Shown: positions 1 through 9,776 of the stretch, piece by piece
How the letters are laid out: the number at the start of each line of letters is the position of its first letter
Position numbering within the stretch: the stretch's first letter is position 1
Assembly: GCF_009176645.1 (NCBI RefSeq)
Contig: NZ_AP019007.1
Coordinates: 1,798,001 to 1,862,000 of the forward strand
DNA length: 64,000 nucleotides
From: Enterobacter oligotrophicus
GTDB taxonomy: Bacteria > Pseudomonadota > Gammaproteobacteria > Enterobacterales > Enterobacteriaceae
Direction: 5' to 3'
Program-made: the position numbers and the translations under genes
Notes under the pieces: generated by a model
Told to the model about the DNA's origin: nothing
Databases searched by the model: none
Seen by the model: only the letters and a program-made list of their open reading frames with translations

Positions 1-1
1 T

Positions 2-1411
<1,410 letters not shown>

Positions 1412-1414
1412 TAA

Positions 1415-1442
1415 AAGTCCTCCCTTTTGGGAGGGCTTTTTT
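1415..1442 (+). terminator. Rho-independent terminator after patA
   Basis: CCTCCC and GGGAGG form the core of a hairpin with a TTTT loop. It extends outward by A-T pairs and one wobble pair, and a T run follows. It begins a few bases after the patA stop. Confidence 0.9.
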
Positions 1443-1904
1443 ACACCGCATATATGTTAAATTCCACTTTGCAATTAAAGATTCCACATTGAAATTTTAT
1501 TTTCTGCGATCCCTGCGCATAATATTTTCCTGAATTTAATATTAATTATATCCCTCAGGATTCTGCTCAATAATAATCCACACATATTATTTCAGGCCCA
1601 TTCTGCGCCAGAAAACCGGTAAATTCGATCAGTTAATGTGCAAATTCATTTTAAAAACTAATAAATTCTTATTTAAAATCCGTTTAAGTATTTCTAACCA
1701 TAAAATATCCAGCAATAGATTGATATAATATTTTTCACCTCATAAAATATCTTTTCGAAACATCATGAGAATGTGCGAAACATACTGTGTTATATGAGCC
1801 GGTATATCAAGGACATTTAATCTAAGATATTACTTTCCTCTTAACGTTCGTAGTTTTAAATCTTGTTTCAATTTGACAGAAAACTGTTTATTAAAAGGAT
1901 TTGT
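1443..1904 (+). promoter_or_regulatory. AT-rich control region upstream of the bcf-like fimbrial operon
   Basis: About 460 bases without a gene, much richer in A and T than the flanking genes. It holds a 15-base direct repeat with two mismatches (1461-1475 and 1481-1495, exactly 20 bases apart). A second repeat, CGAAACAT, occurs at 1756 and 1776, also 20 bases apart. There are two GATC sites (1508 and 1627) and a TATAAT at 1724-1729 with only a weak -35 match. No fim-type invertible repeat and no recombinase gene are seen. The role as promoter region is inferred from its place before a fimbrial operon. Confidence 0.6.
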
Positions 1905-2447
1905 ATGAAAAAGCATGTTTTAGCAATGGTTGTTGCTGCGGCAATGGCAAGCGGCGTAGCCGTGAATGCACAAGCTGAAAGCACAACAGTAAGCGGTGGA
2001 ACCGTTAACTTCGTCGGTCAGGTTGTGAATGCCGCGTGTTCAGTCGCGGCTGACTCTGTCGACCAGACCGTTATTCTGAGCCAGGTTCGCACCGTGAAAC
2101 TGACCGAAAAAGGAATGCTCGCAAATCAGAAAGAAGATTTCAACATCAAGCTGGAAGACTGCGACACTTCCGTGAGCCAGAACGCCGCCGTCATTTTCAA
2201 CGCGCAGCAGGATGCAACCCAGCCGGGAGCGATGGCGAATACCGCGGGTGCGGGTTCCGCTCTGAACGTTGCTCTGCAACTGTTTGGACCTGACGGTAAA
2301 AATCTTGACCTGGGCACCACGTCCTCAGCCGTCGGTCTGATCAACGGTGAAAACATCATTCCACTGAGCGTTGACTACATCGCAACTGGCGCAGCAACGC
2401 CAGGTAACGTAGCGTCCACTGCCACCTTCCAGATGGTTTATTCCTGA
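1905..2447 (+). CDS. bcfA: Major fimbrial subunit, BcfA-like
   Basis: Pilin of the chaperone-usher pathway, secreted to the periplasm and built into the fimbrial rod. The 180-residue product has a signal peptide cut after about Ala24 (NAQA), the paired pilin cysteines (Cys45 and Cys86) and a C-terminal beta strand ending in the penultimate tyrosine typical of donor-strand pilins. The ATG at 1905 follows AAAAGGA; an upstream TTG would put 14 residues before a clean signal peptide. It is the first gene of an operon whose order matches Salmonella bcfABCDEFGH. The bcf name rests on order and general similarity, so it could equally be called a type 1-like pilin. Confidence 0.85.
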   Translation: MKKHVLAMVVAAAMASGVAVNAQAESTTVSGGTVNFVGQVVNAACSVAADSVDQTVILSQVRTVKLTEKGMLANQKEDFNIKLEDCDTSVSQNAAVIFNAQQDATQPGAMANTAGAGSALNVALQLFGPDGKNLDLGTTSSAVGLINGENIIPLSVDYIATGAATPGNVASTATFQMVYS

Positions 2448-2461
2448 TCCGGATGCTGTTC

Positions 2462-2490
2462 CTCCTCCTTCGTACACCAGTGCGGAGGAG
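2462..2490 (+). terminator. Stem-loop between major pilin and chaperone genes
   Basis: A perfect 7-base inverted repeat, CTCCTCC and GGAGGAG, with a 15-base loop, followed by TCATTTT. This is a common place for a partial terminator or mRNA-stabilising hairpin that makes pilin mRNA more abundant than downstream mRNA. The T run is poor, so full termination is unlikely. Confidence 0.5.
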
Positions 2491-2580
2491 TCATTTTAAT
2501 CCAGACATTTTTTACAGCGATTAAATACATAGGCTCTAACGGCATGTTTTATTCTATGTATTTAATTAAGTGATATATCA

Positions 2581-3288
2581 ATGACACGAATTATACCATC
2601 AGCTTTTATAAATAAGCTGATTACAGGTTCTTTCTTATTTGCGATGACGGCGATAACCACCGCGTACGCGGGTGGTATAGGGCTTGGCGCAACGCGAATT
2701 ATTTACCCGCAAGGCGATAAGCAGATCTCTTTGCCTGTGACGAATACGTCTGAAAGCAATGCTTTTCTGGTACAGTCCTGGGTTGCAAATGCGGATCAAT
2801 CGAAGTCTACAGACTTTATCATTACCCCTCCGCTATTTGTGATGCATCCTAAAAAAGAGAACACCGTGCGAATTATGTACGTGGGCCCGGATTTGCCCAC
2901 AGACAGGGAAAGCGTCTTTTTTTTCAACAGCAAAGCCATACCGTCAGTGGATAAAAGTAAATTGCAGGGAAATACGCTGCAGATTGCCACACAAAGCGTG
3001 ATCAAGCTGTTTATTCGCCCCAAAAAGTTACCAACGCCTTCCATTGATGCGCCAAAAACCCTGCGTTGCCTGACGACGAACGGCAAGCTGACCATCAAAA
3101 ACCCGTCGCCTTATTACGTATCACTTGTGCAGCTCAGAGTGGGAAGCACGACGTTAACAAATACCATGGTTGCGCCAATGAACAGCCTGGAGATTGCCGT
3201 TCCTGCGGGTAGCGGGGGTCAGGTCAATTTCCAGACGGTGAATGATTTTGGTGCTACTACCCCCGTTCAGTCATGCCCTGGAGCATAA
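2581..3288 (+). CDS. bcfB: Periplasmic fimbrial chaperone, BcfB-like
   Basis: PapD-family chaperone that caps pilin subunits by donor-strand complementation and delivers them to the usher. The 235 residues carry a signal peptide ending AYA, the N-terminal GATRIIYP strand with the anchoring arginine, and the conserved SVIKLFIRP strand with the second anchoring lysine. The C-terminal immunoglobulin-like domain contains the NPSPYYVSL motif of the family. The gene stands 133 bases after the pilin gene and 49 before the usher. It is one of two chaperones in this operon; the other is at 8058. Confidence 0.88.
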   Translation: MTRIIPSAFINKLITGSFLFAMTAITTAYAGGIGLGATRIIYPQGDKQISLPVTNTSESNAFLVQSWVANADQSKSTDFIITPPLFVMHPKKENTVRIMYVGPDLPTDRESVFFFNSKAIPSVDKSKLQGNTLQIATQSVIKLFIRPKKLPTPSIDAPKTLRCLTTNGKLTIKNPSPYYVSLVQLRVGSTTLTNTMVAPMNSLEIAVPAGSGGQVNFQTVNDFGATTPVQSCPGA

Positions 3289-3337
3289 CTTTTCCGGAAA
3301 ATAAAAGCATAGAGCGCGTTAAAGCAGGCTGAGAAAA

Positions 3338-5956
3338 ATGAAGTATCGTAAGCAGAAGACAAAGCATGTCATTCATCATTTGGCTCCTCTCACATTGGCC
3401 ATGCTGGGCGCGCTAACATCCATGAACGCAGGCGCGAATTATTATTTCAATCCGGCTTTCCTCTCAAGCGATCCTGCGGCAGTTGCTGATTTGTCACGTT
3501 TTAGTTCTTCCGGCCAGGCACCCGGCGTTTACCGGGTGGACGTGTGGCTGAATGACAATTTTTTAGCCACCCGCGACATAACTTTTAACGTCCGGAAAAG
3601 CGCAAAACCGTCGGATGATGATACGGGGCTGTCTCCCTGTTTGTCGCTGAAATCGCTTGATGCAATGGGGGTTAATGTTGATGCGTTGCCTGCCCTGAAG
3701 GAAGAAAACGCCAGCCATTGCGCCGATATTGCGTCCGCCATTCCTGCAGCCAGTACCCTTTTCGACTTTGAACGACAACGTCTGGATATCAGCATCCCGC
3801 AGGCTGCTCTGCGCAATAATGCGCGAGGTTACATCCCCCCTGAACAATGGGACGAAGGCATTAACGCTCTGATGCTGAATTATGACTTTACAGGCTCGCA
3901 TAACCAAAACAGTGGCGATTATGGCTCGACCACGGATAACTATTTTCTCGGAATGAACAGTGGGATTAACCTGGGGCCCTGGCGGTTGCGGGATTATTCC
4001 ACCTGGAACTACAGCAGCAGTGGCTCCAGTACCTATACCAACTGGGAGCACATTAAAACGTATGCTGAACGGGCGGTTATTCCCCTTAAAAGCAAGCTAA
4101 CGATAGGCGAAAATTATACGACATCGGAAGTCTTTGATAGCCTGCCGTTTCGCGGCGTACAGATTAATTCTGATGACAATATGCTGCCGGATAGCATGAA
4201 GGGTTTTGCCCCGACTATTCGCGGTATCGCAAAATCCAATGCCCAGGTGACCATCAAGCAAAACGGTTACACCATTTATCAAAGCTATGTCCCGCCAGGG
4301 GCTTTTGCCATTAACGATCTTTATCCCACGTCCTCCAGCGGCGATTTAAACGTTGAGGTAAAAGAAGCTGACGGTACGATCAACAGCTATTCTGTGCCCT
4401 ATTCTGCAGTCCCGGTTTTACAGCGAGAAGGCAGCGTAAAATACGCCGCGGCCGCAGCCCGCTATCGCAGCAGCAGTAGCCAGCAAGAGGACGTTAACTT
4501 TATTCAGGGAACGCTTATCTGGGGTTTACCTAAAGGATTTACCGTCTATGGCGGTACGCAACTGACGGAAAAATACGCCGCCTTTGCTTTGGGTTCAGGG
4601 GTTAACCTGGGCAACGTTGGCGCGGTGTCGGCCGATGTAACCAGTGCGCAAAGCGAACTGAGCGATGGTAGCTCACACAGCGGGCAATCAATACGTTTCT
4701 TATATGCAAAATCGTTAAATGGCATTGGAACAAATTTCCAGCTGTTAGGGTATCGCTACTCAACGTCGGGTTTTTATACGCTGGATGAAACGACCTACAA
4801 ACAGATGAAAGGTTATATCGGCCAGGACGATCCCAATAACCGAACCGAAGACGATCGGCCAGTCTGGACGGATTATTACAATCTGTACTACACCAAACGC
4901 GGTAAACTCCAGGCGAATATATCCCAGCAATTTGGCAATGCCGGGTCGATTTTTCTCAACGGCAGCCAACAAACGTACTGGCATACCGATGAAAAAAACA
5001 CACTTATCCAGCTAGGTTATAGCGGGATGGTGGCGGGTGTAAGTTATAACCTGACCTACAACTACAATAAAGCTCCCGGTATGAGCGGAAGCGATCGGAT
5101 TTACGCCTTAACGCTCTCCTTCCCACTCAATGTATGGCTCCACCCAGGTGGAGATGTGACGAAACGTTTAAATAGCATCTATGCCACCTACGGCATGAGC
5201 ACCGACAACGACGGCAGAGTGACCAATACTGCGGGCATCAACGGAACGCTGCTTGAAGATAACAACTTAAGTTATAGCGTTCAGCAGGGTTATCAGAATC
5301 AGCATACCGGTGCCAGCGGAAGCGCCAGTGCCGAGTACGACAGCGCTTACGGTAATGCGAACCTGGGATATAACTACAGCCATAACGGCGATTATCAACA
5401 GGTAAATTATGGACTGAGTGGCGGTATCGTCGCCCACCGTAATGGCATCACCTTAAGCCAGCCTTTGGGAGACACCAACGTCCTGATAGCGGCACCAGGG
5501 GCAAGCAACGTTAAAGTGGAAGATGGGCCGGGCATTCACACCGACTGGCGAGGCTATGCGGTCGTGCCCTATGCCAGCGCATACCATCGTAACCGCATGG
5601 CGCTGAACACCAACTCCCTGAGTGACGACCTGGACATCGATGAAGCCGTTACGCAAGTTATTCCAACCCAGGGCGCACTTGTACGCGCCACCTTCAAGGC
5701 CCGCTCCGGGAATCGTGCAATGATTTCATTAATTCATGATGGGCACCCTGTGCCGTTTGGTGCCATTGTCACGCGCAGTGACGAAGGTGGAGACACTATC
5801 GTGGGTGAAAATGGCGAAGCCTATCTGTCGGGACTGGGGACAACAGGCTCCCTGACGGTACAGTGGGGCGATACAAGCGATAAAAAATGTGTTGCTGCCT
5901 ACACGCTAAGTGAAACAAAGCAGTCCCTCGAACGTTTAAAAGCGGAGTGCCGATAG
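3338..5956 (+). CDS. bcfC: Outer membrane fimbrial usher, BcfC-like
   Basis: Beta-barrel usher of the FimD/PapC family that receives chaperone-subunit complexes, polymerises the pilus and exports it across the outer membrane. At 872 residues it has the usual length. A signal peptide precedes the N-terminal chaperone-binding domain starting at the ANYYFNPAFL segment. The central barrel holds the plug region (RGIAKSNAQVTIKQNG and following), and the C-terminal domain has a cysteine pair near its end. The ATG at 3338 is the first in frame. The stop abuts the GTG start of the adhesin gene with no gap, indicating translational coupling. Confidence 0.92.
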   Translation: MKYRKQKTKHVIHHLAPLTLAMLGALTSMNAGANYYFNPAFLSSDPAAVADLSRFSSSGQAPGVYRVDVWLNDNFLATRDITFNVRKSAKPSDDDTGLSPCLSLKSLDAMGVNVDALPALKEENASHCADIASAIPAASTLFDFERQRLDISIPQAALRNNARGYIPPEQWDEGINALMLNYDFTGSHNQNSGDYGSTTDNYFLGMNSGINLGPWRLRDYSTWNYSSSGSSTYTNWEHIKTYAERAVIPLKSKLTIGENYTTSEVFDSLPFRGVQINSDDNMLPDSMKGFAPTIRGIAKSNAQVTIKQNGYTIYQSYVPPGAFAINDLYPTSSSGDLNVEVKEADGTINSYSVPYSAVPVLQREGSVKYAAAAARYRSSSSQQEDVNFIQGTLIWGLPKGFTVYGGTQLTEKYAAFALGSGVNLGNVGAVSADVTSAQSELSDGSSHSGQSIRFLYAKSLNGIGTNFQLLGYRYSTSGFYTLDETTYKQMKGYIGQDDPNNRTEDDRPVWTDYYNLYYTKRGKLQANISQQFGNAGSIFLNGSQQTYWHTDEKNTLIQLGYSGMVAGVSYNLTYNYNKAPGMSGSDRIYALTLSFPLNVWLHPGGDVTKRLNSIYATYGMSTDNDGRVTNTAGINGTLLEDNNLSYSVQQGYQNQHTGASGSASAEYDSAYGNANLGYNYSHNGDYQQVNYGLSGGIVAHRNGITLSQPLGDTNVLIAAPGASNVKVEDGPGIHTDWRGYAVVPYASAYHRNRMALNTNSLSDDLDIDEAVTQVIPTQGALVRATFKARSGNRAMISLIHDGHPVPFGAIVTRSDEGGDTIVGENGEAYLSGLGTTGSLTVQWGDTSDKKCVAAYTLSETKQSLERLKAECR

Positions 5957-6973
5957 GTGAAATTACGTATTATTCTTTTATTACTGGCTCTTGTAACGTC
6001 AGCGGAAAGTCTGGCTGCGGTTTGCCATAATTATTCAAATAGCATTACGGTTGTAAATTACGATTTGACAACGACGTTGACTAAAGAAGAAAACCAGTTG
6101 GGAAAGGCAGTTGAACTTGTAAAATCACAGGATGTGGGTGTGGAAGCCATATGTGCGAGACACCCTGATGGTGATTCTCGTACCTATCGTTCATACAAAA
6201 GTGCTTTTCCTGTTATCTTCACAGAAAATCAATGGCAATACATGAGCCTCGATCCAACCTATATCGCAGGTGCGATGCGTATTACCGATTCAGATATAGG
6301 GGATTATTATCCCCCTGCAGACTATGTTCATATGGGGAAAGACTGGAGGGTCGATCAAGAGGATATTGGCGAACCCTTCCCGGTATATGACTCCAACCTG
6401 GTGTTCAGGATAAAAATTGTCAAACCCTTTATTGGCACGGTCATTATCCCCAATAAGGTGATGTTCAATGTTTACATTACAACAGACAATACCGATCCAC
6501 TGAATACTATTGTTTATCAAATAACCTACAACGGCGCTGTCACCGTACCACAAAACTGCGTCATTAATGCGGGGCAAATCATTACCGTTGACCTCGGGAA
6601 ATTAAACAGTTCATCTTTCATTACCGCAGGGGAAAAACCGTATAACGCACCAGTGAAAACATTTAATGTTCCTGTTGAATGTAATGCCGATGTGATTTCA
6701 CCCGCGCACCTCACGCTTCGGCTGGTCGCAACGGCAGACAGCCGCGTTAACCAGGCGCTTGCCACCGATAACAATGATGTTGGCGTCGTTGTTACGAATG
6801 ATAAGGGCATGGTTATGATACCTAACGACGTTTCAAGCACGGCTGATTTTATCACCGACGATTCGGGCCATGCAGATATCACGTTAAAAACGTACCCGGT
6901 CAGTACAACAGGTAACGCCCCGGAAGAGGGTATTTTCACGGCGTTGGCTTGTTTACGTATCGATTTTGCGTAA
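5957..6973 (+). CDS. bcfD: Two-domain tip adhesin, BcfD-like
   Basis: Likely fimbrial tip protein of 338 residues. A signal peptide ends at LAA, near residue 21. The first ~190 residues form a region I cannot match to a named lectin. The rest looks like a FimH-type pilin domain beginning near VPQNC (Cys201, paired with Cys242). The translation start is a GTG directly after the usher stop. The DNA is visibly richer in A and T than the neighbouring core genes, consistent with horizontal gain. The receptor cannot be told from the sequence. Confidence 0.82.
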   Translation: MKLRIILLLLALVTSAESLAAVCHNYSNSITVVNYDLTTTLTKEENQLGKAVELVKSQDVGVEAICARHPDGDSRTYRSYKSAFPVIFTENQWQYMSLDPTYIAGAMRITDSDIGDYYPPADYVHMGKDWRVDQEDIGEPFPVYDSNLVFRIKIVKPFIGTVIIPNKVMFNVYITTDNTDPLNTIVYQITYNGAVTVPQNCVINAGQIITVDLGKLNSSSFITAGEKPYNAPVKTFNVPVECNADVISPAHLTLRLVATADSRVNQALATDNNDVGVVVTNDKGMVMIPNDVSSTADFITDDSGHADITLKTYPVSTTGNAPEEGIFTALACLRIDFA

Positions 6974-6982
6974 GGGTGCTAA

Positions 6983-7525
6983 ATGAAAAACATTTATTTT
7001 TCCGCTCTGCTCACTCTTTTTTTCTGGATGCCGCTAACGCATGCCGATGATGGCGCGTCGATAAATCTCCAGATATTCGGCACGATTATTGGTGAATCCT
7101 GTGATGTCGATGTGAACAGTAAAGAACAAACCGTCTATCTGGGTGAATTTGACAGTTCGGCGTTTCCTGCGCCAGGGACGACGTCGCCGGAAAAACCCTT
7201 CACAATTGATCTGAAGAATTGTTCGCGGGCCATCAACGGAACAAAAGTCTGGTTCAGCGGGACACCGGATATTAATAACCCCGATCTTTTATCCCTCAGC
7301 GACACGGGGAAAGGAACAGCGAGCCAAATGGCAACGGGTCTTGGTGTGGAAATTCTTAACGCTGAGCATAATCCCATTAGCATAAATAACGTGGAATCTG
7401 ACACCTACCCCTTAACACAAGGCGATAATAGCTTAACGTTTAATTTACGGTATAAATCTACCCTGTCAGACGTCACGCCGGGGAATGCCACAGCCATCAT
7501 GTATTTTGATTTGCTTTATCAGTAG
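6983..7525 (+). CDS. bcfE: Minor fimbrial subunit, BcfE-like
   Basis: A 180-residue pilin-type protein with a signal peptide ending THA, two cysteines spaced as in pilins (ESC near residue 40 and KNC near residue 80), and a C-terminal donor strand ending in a penultimate tyrosine. It starts nine bases after the adhesin gene. It shares the SGTPDINNPDLL motif with the next gene product, suggesting the two arose by duplication. It may link the tip adhesin to the rod or act as a second tip component. Confidence 0.8.
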   Translation: MKNIYFSALLTLFFWMPLTHADDGASINLQIFGTIIGESCDVDVNSKEQTVYLGEFDSSAFPAPGTTSPEKPFTIDLKNCSRAINGTKVWFSGTPDINNPDLLSLSDTGKGTASQMATGLGVEILNAEHNPISINNVESDTYPLTQGDNSLTFNLRYKSTLSDVTPGNATAIMYFDLLYQ

Positions 7526-7534
7526 GATGCGGAA

Positions 7535-8065
7535 ATGAAAAAAATATCAACGATACTCTTTACCGCGCTTTCGCTGGTGGCGTTATTTTCAGAATGCATT
7601 CTGGCACACGACGGCACAATTTATATTACTGGCGTGATTCATAAAAAGACATGCAGTATTGCGCCTGACTCTCAAACTCTGACGGTCACGATGGACAACG
7701 TGCAAAGCACATATTTTACCCGGCCGGGTATGGGGGCGGATTATCACCCGTTTACCCTCAGTGTGGAAAACTGCGCAGGGACAGAAGGTTCCGTCAGTAT
7801 TACCTTTGACGGCACACCAGACACGGTAAACCCCGACTTGCTGACGCTCATCGGCGGTGAAGGTTATGCAACGGGAATTGGCGTCGGTATTTATAACCAG
7901 GATAAGACGCTTATTGCCATAGGAAGCCATAGCCAGGAGACGTTGATTATTCCCAATCAGAGCGACGCGACTCTCCATTTTTACGCCCGCTATGTTGCCA
8001 CTGCCAGCACCGTAACCACCGGGACGGCAAATGCCACAACGACATTTATCCTTAATTATGCGTAA
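7535..8065 (+). CDS. bcfF: Minor fimbrial subunit, BcfF-like
   Basis: A 176-residue pilin-type protein with a signal peptide ending CILA, the pilin cysteine pair (KTC and ENC) and a C-terminal strand ending NYA. An AGGA ribosome-binding site precedes the ATG. The DGTPDTVNPDLL motif resembles the upstream subunit. The 3' end overlaps the start of the second chaperone gene by eight bases. Confidence 0.8.
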   Translation: MKKISTILFTALSLVALFSECILAHDGTIYITGVIHKKTCSIAPDSQTLTVTMDNVQSTYFTRPGMGADYHPFTLSVENCAGTEGSVSITFDGTPDTVNPDLLTLIGGEGYATGIGVGIYNQDKTLIAIGSHSQETLIIPNQSDATLHFYARYVATASTVTTGTANATTTFILNYA

Positions 8066-8768
8066 ACGTTCATTTGGGGCGGCGCTCCTGACGCTCTTTT
8101 TTCTGTCGCTCCCCCTGCTACAGGCGAAGGCGGGCGTGGTGATCGGCGGAACGCGTTTTGTCTATCCAGAACGAGAGAAATCGATCAGCTTTTCCGTCCG
8201 TAACCCTTCTGACGAATCTTATCTGATCTACACCAAAGTCGAGCCTGGTGGCTTATGGACGGGAGCAGATGTCCCGCACGGGCTTCAAACCACATTTGTG
8301 GCTATGCCACAGCTGTTTTCACTGCATCCTGAACGCGAGAACACGGTTCGTCTGATCTTCACGAGTGGAGACGTGCCCGCAGACCGTGAAACGCTGTTCA
8401 CCTTAAACGTTGCGGCGATCCCTTCTGCTAACCATGACGTCTCCGGTGTACAAACGGCGGTACGTTCGCGCTTTAAACTTTTTTATCGTCCTGCCGGACT
8501 CGCCGGAAAACCAGATGATGCCTACCAGGCCCTACACTGGTCACGAAGCAAAAATAAGGTTGTCGTGAACAACCCGACGCCTTACTACGTCACGCTTTAT
8601 CAGCTCAGCCTCGGAGGAAAGAGCATACCGGACGGCGGCGTTGTTGCCCCTTTCAGTGAGCGCTTACTTGATGGCTGTATCACCCCTGGGTTATGCGAGG
8701 TTCGCTGGCAAACGATCAATGATTTCGGCCGCATTATGCCTGTTCGCACACAGACAGTTGCGTCGTAG
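8058..8768 (+). CDS. bcfG: Second periplasmic fimbrial chaperone, BcfG-like
   Basis: PapD-family chaperone of 236 residues. A signal peptide ends QAKA, followed by the GGTRFVYPE strand with its conserved arginine and by VRSRFKLFYRP with the second anchor lysine. The C-terminal domain carries NPTPYYVTL. I chose the ATG at 8058 because it gives a proper signal peptide and overlaps the preceding stop; an upstream in-frame ATG at 8031 would add nine residues inside bcfF. Two chaperones in one operon suggests one serves the rod subunit and the other serves specialised minor subunits, but this is inference. Confidence 0.85.
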   Translation: MRKRSFGAALLTLFFLSLPLLQAKAGVVIGGTRFVYPEREKSISFSVRNPSDESYLIYTKVEPGGLWTGADVPHGLQTTFVAMPQLFSLHPERENTVRLIFTSGDVPADRETLFTLNVAAIPSANHDVSGVQTAVRSRFKLFYRPAGLAGKPDDAYQALHWSRSKNKVVVNNPTPYYVTLYQLSLGGKSIPDGGVVAPFSERLLDGCITPGLCEVRWQTINDFGRIMPVRTQTVAS

Positions 8769-8799
8769 TCCCGTTTTCTCTCTTTTACGGAATACCATA

Positions 8800-9426
8800 A
8801 TGGAAGTCTCAACCGCCCTTCATCGCCTTTCGCTCCTGCTGGCTGCGACCGTGACTTTCTCAGCCGCAACGCAGGCAGAGCAAGTCACACCGCAGCAGAT
8901 TGATCAAACAGGAAAAGCAGCAGAAACCTATTTTGCCGCCCATCCTGAAAAGATTGGCGAAACCGTCGCGACATACCTTGCCGAACATCCTGAGTTTTTA
9001 GTGGCAGCAGGCGAAAGTCTCCGTCAGCGTCAGCAGATAGCACAGCAGCAGGCGATGGTTCAAAATGCGTTGCACCACCGTGAGCAGTTACTTAACACCG
9101 GCGAACCCGTCGTCGGGCCAGCTGACGCGAAAGTCGCCGTGGTGTCTTTTGTGGACGAACACTGTGTGAACTGCAACGTCACAGAAGAGATTCTCCACGC
9201 CAACCCGGATGTCCGTTTTATCTTTAAAAAAATGCCCACAGCGGGATCGGCAGACAACGCATTACAGGAAAATGTGGCGCTGCTGAAGCAGATTGGGTTT
9301 ACGAACATGCCAGCGTTTATTGTCCTGCCTCAGGAAAAAGACCCGGTGATTCAGCGCATTAGCGTTCTTTCAGGAAACATCGCCTCCGATGCAATAATCA
9401 TGGCGATCCAGAAAGCCAAAGGATAA
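8800..9426 (+). CDS. bcfH: DsbA-family thiol oxidoreductase, BcfH-like, with shortened catalytic domain
   Basis: Periplasmic protein of 208 residues: signal peptide 1-26, an alpha-helical stalk at about 27-95 containing two AxHPExxGE/AEHPEFL-type repeats seen in ScsC/BcfH-type trimeric oxidoreductases, then a thioredoxin fold. Cys122-Val-Asn-Cys125 is the CXXC site and Met170-Pro171 the cis-proline loop. Only 45 residues separate the two, close to bare thioredoxin (Cys35 to Pro76) and far less than DsbA (Cys33 to Pro151), so the helical insertion is almost absent. The ATG at 8800 gives a clear signal peptide; longer in-frame reading upstream overlaps bcfG. It presumably makes or repairs disulfides in the fimbrial subunits, all of which carry paired cysteines. 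Confidence 0.82.
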   Translation: MEVSTALHRLSLLLAATVTFSAATQAEQVTPQQIDQTGKAAETYFAAHPEKIGETVATYLAEHPEFLVAAGESLRQRQQIAQQQAMVQNALHHREQLLNTGEPVVGPADAKVAVVSFVDEHCVNCNVTEEILHANPDVRFIFKKMPTAGSADNALQENVALLKQIGFTNMPAFIVLPQEKDPVIQRISVLSGNIASDAIIMAIQKAKG

Positions 9427-9444
9427 ACCCGACATTTCCGCAGC

Positions 9445-9476
9445 CTCCGATGACGCGCTCAAGCACGTCACCGGAG
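9445..9476. terminator. Stem-loop between convergent bcfH and lsrG
   Basis: CTCCG-a-TGACG pairs with CGTCA-c-CGGAG, two 5-base stems around one mismatch with a ten-base loop. It lies between two converging transcription units but lacks a clear T run on either side, so it may only mark or protect mRNA ends. Confidence 0.4.
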
Positions 9477-9482
9477 ACGATC

Positions 9483-9776
9483 TTACTCCGGCAACAACCC
9501 GACAAAACTGCGTTTTTTGCGCGGCTCTGACATCAGCGCTTCGAGCTTATCCACGCACGCCAGGTAGTGCGGCGTTTTCTTGTGCGCCAGCACCGCCTCT
9601 TCATCTTTATACGCCTCGTATATAAAGAACCGGGTTTTCACCCGCGGGTCCTGCAACACGTCGAAGCGCAGGTTTCCCGGCTCCTGGATCGCCCCTTCAT
9701 GGTTGGCGCGAAACACCTCCAGAAACTCATCCACCCGTTCCGGTTTGATGTTGATCTCCACTAACGTCACATTCAT
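9483..9776 (-). CDS. lsrG: Autoinducer-2 degrading protein LsrG (phospho-AI-2 isomerase)
   Basis: Small cytoplasmic ABM-domain protein of 97 residues that isomerises phosphorylated AI-2 to 3-hydroxy-2,4-pentadione-5-phosphate, the substrate of LsrF. It shows the family blocks [20 protein letters not shown] and [10 protein letters not shown], and the YEAYKDEEA segment. The start at 9776 gives the E. coli-like length and overlaps the last bases of lsrF as ATGA; longer upstream reading runs inside lsrF. It is the last gene of the lsrACDBFG operon. Confidence 0.93.
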   Translation of the reverse strand: MNVTLVEINIKPERVDEFLEVFRANHEGAIQEPGNLRFDVLQDPRVKTRFFIYEAYKDEEAVLAHKKTPHYLACVDKLEALMSEPRKKRSFVGLLPE

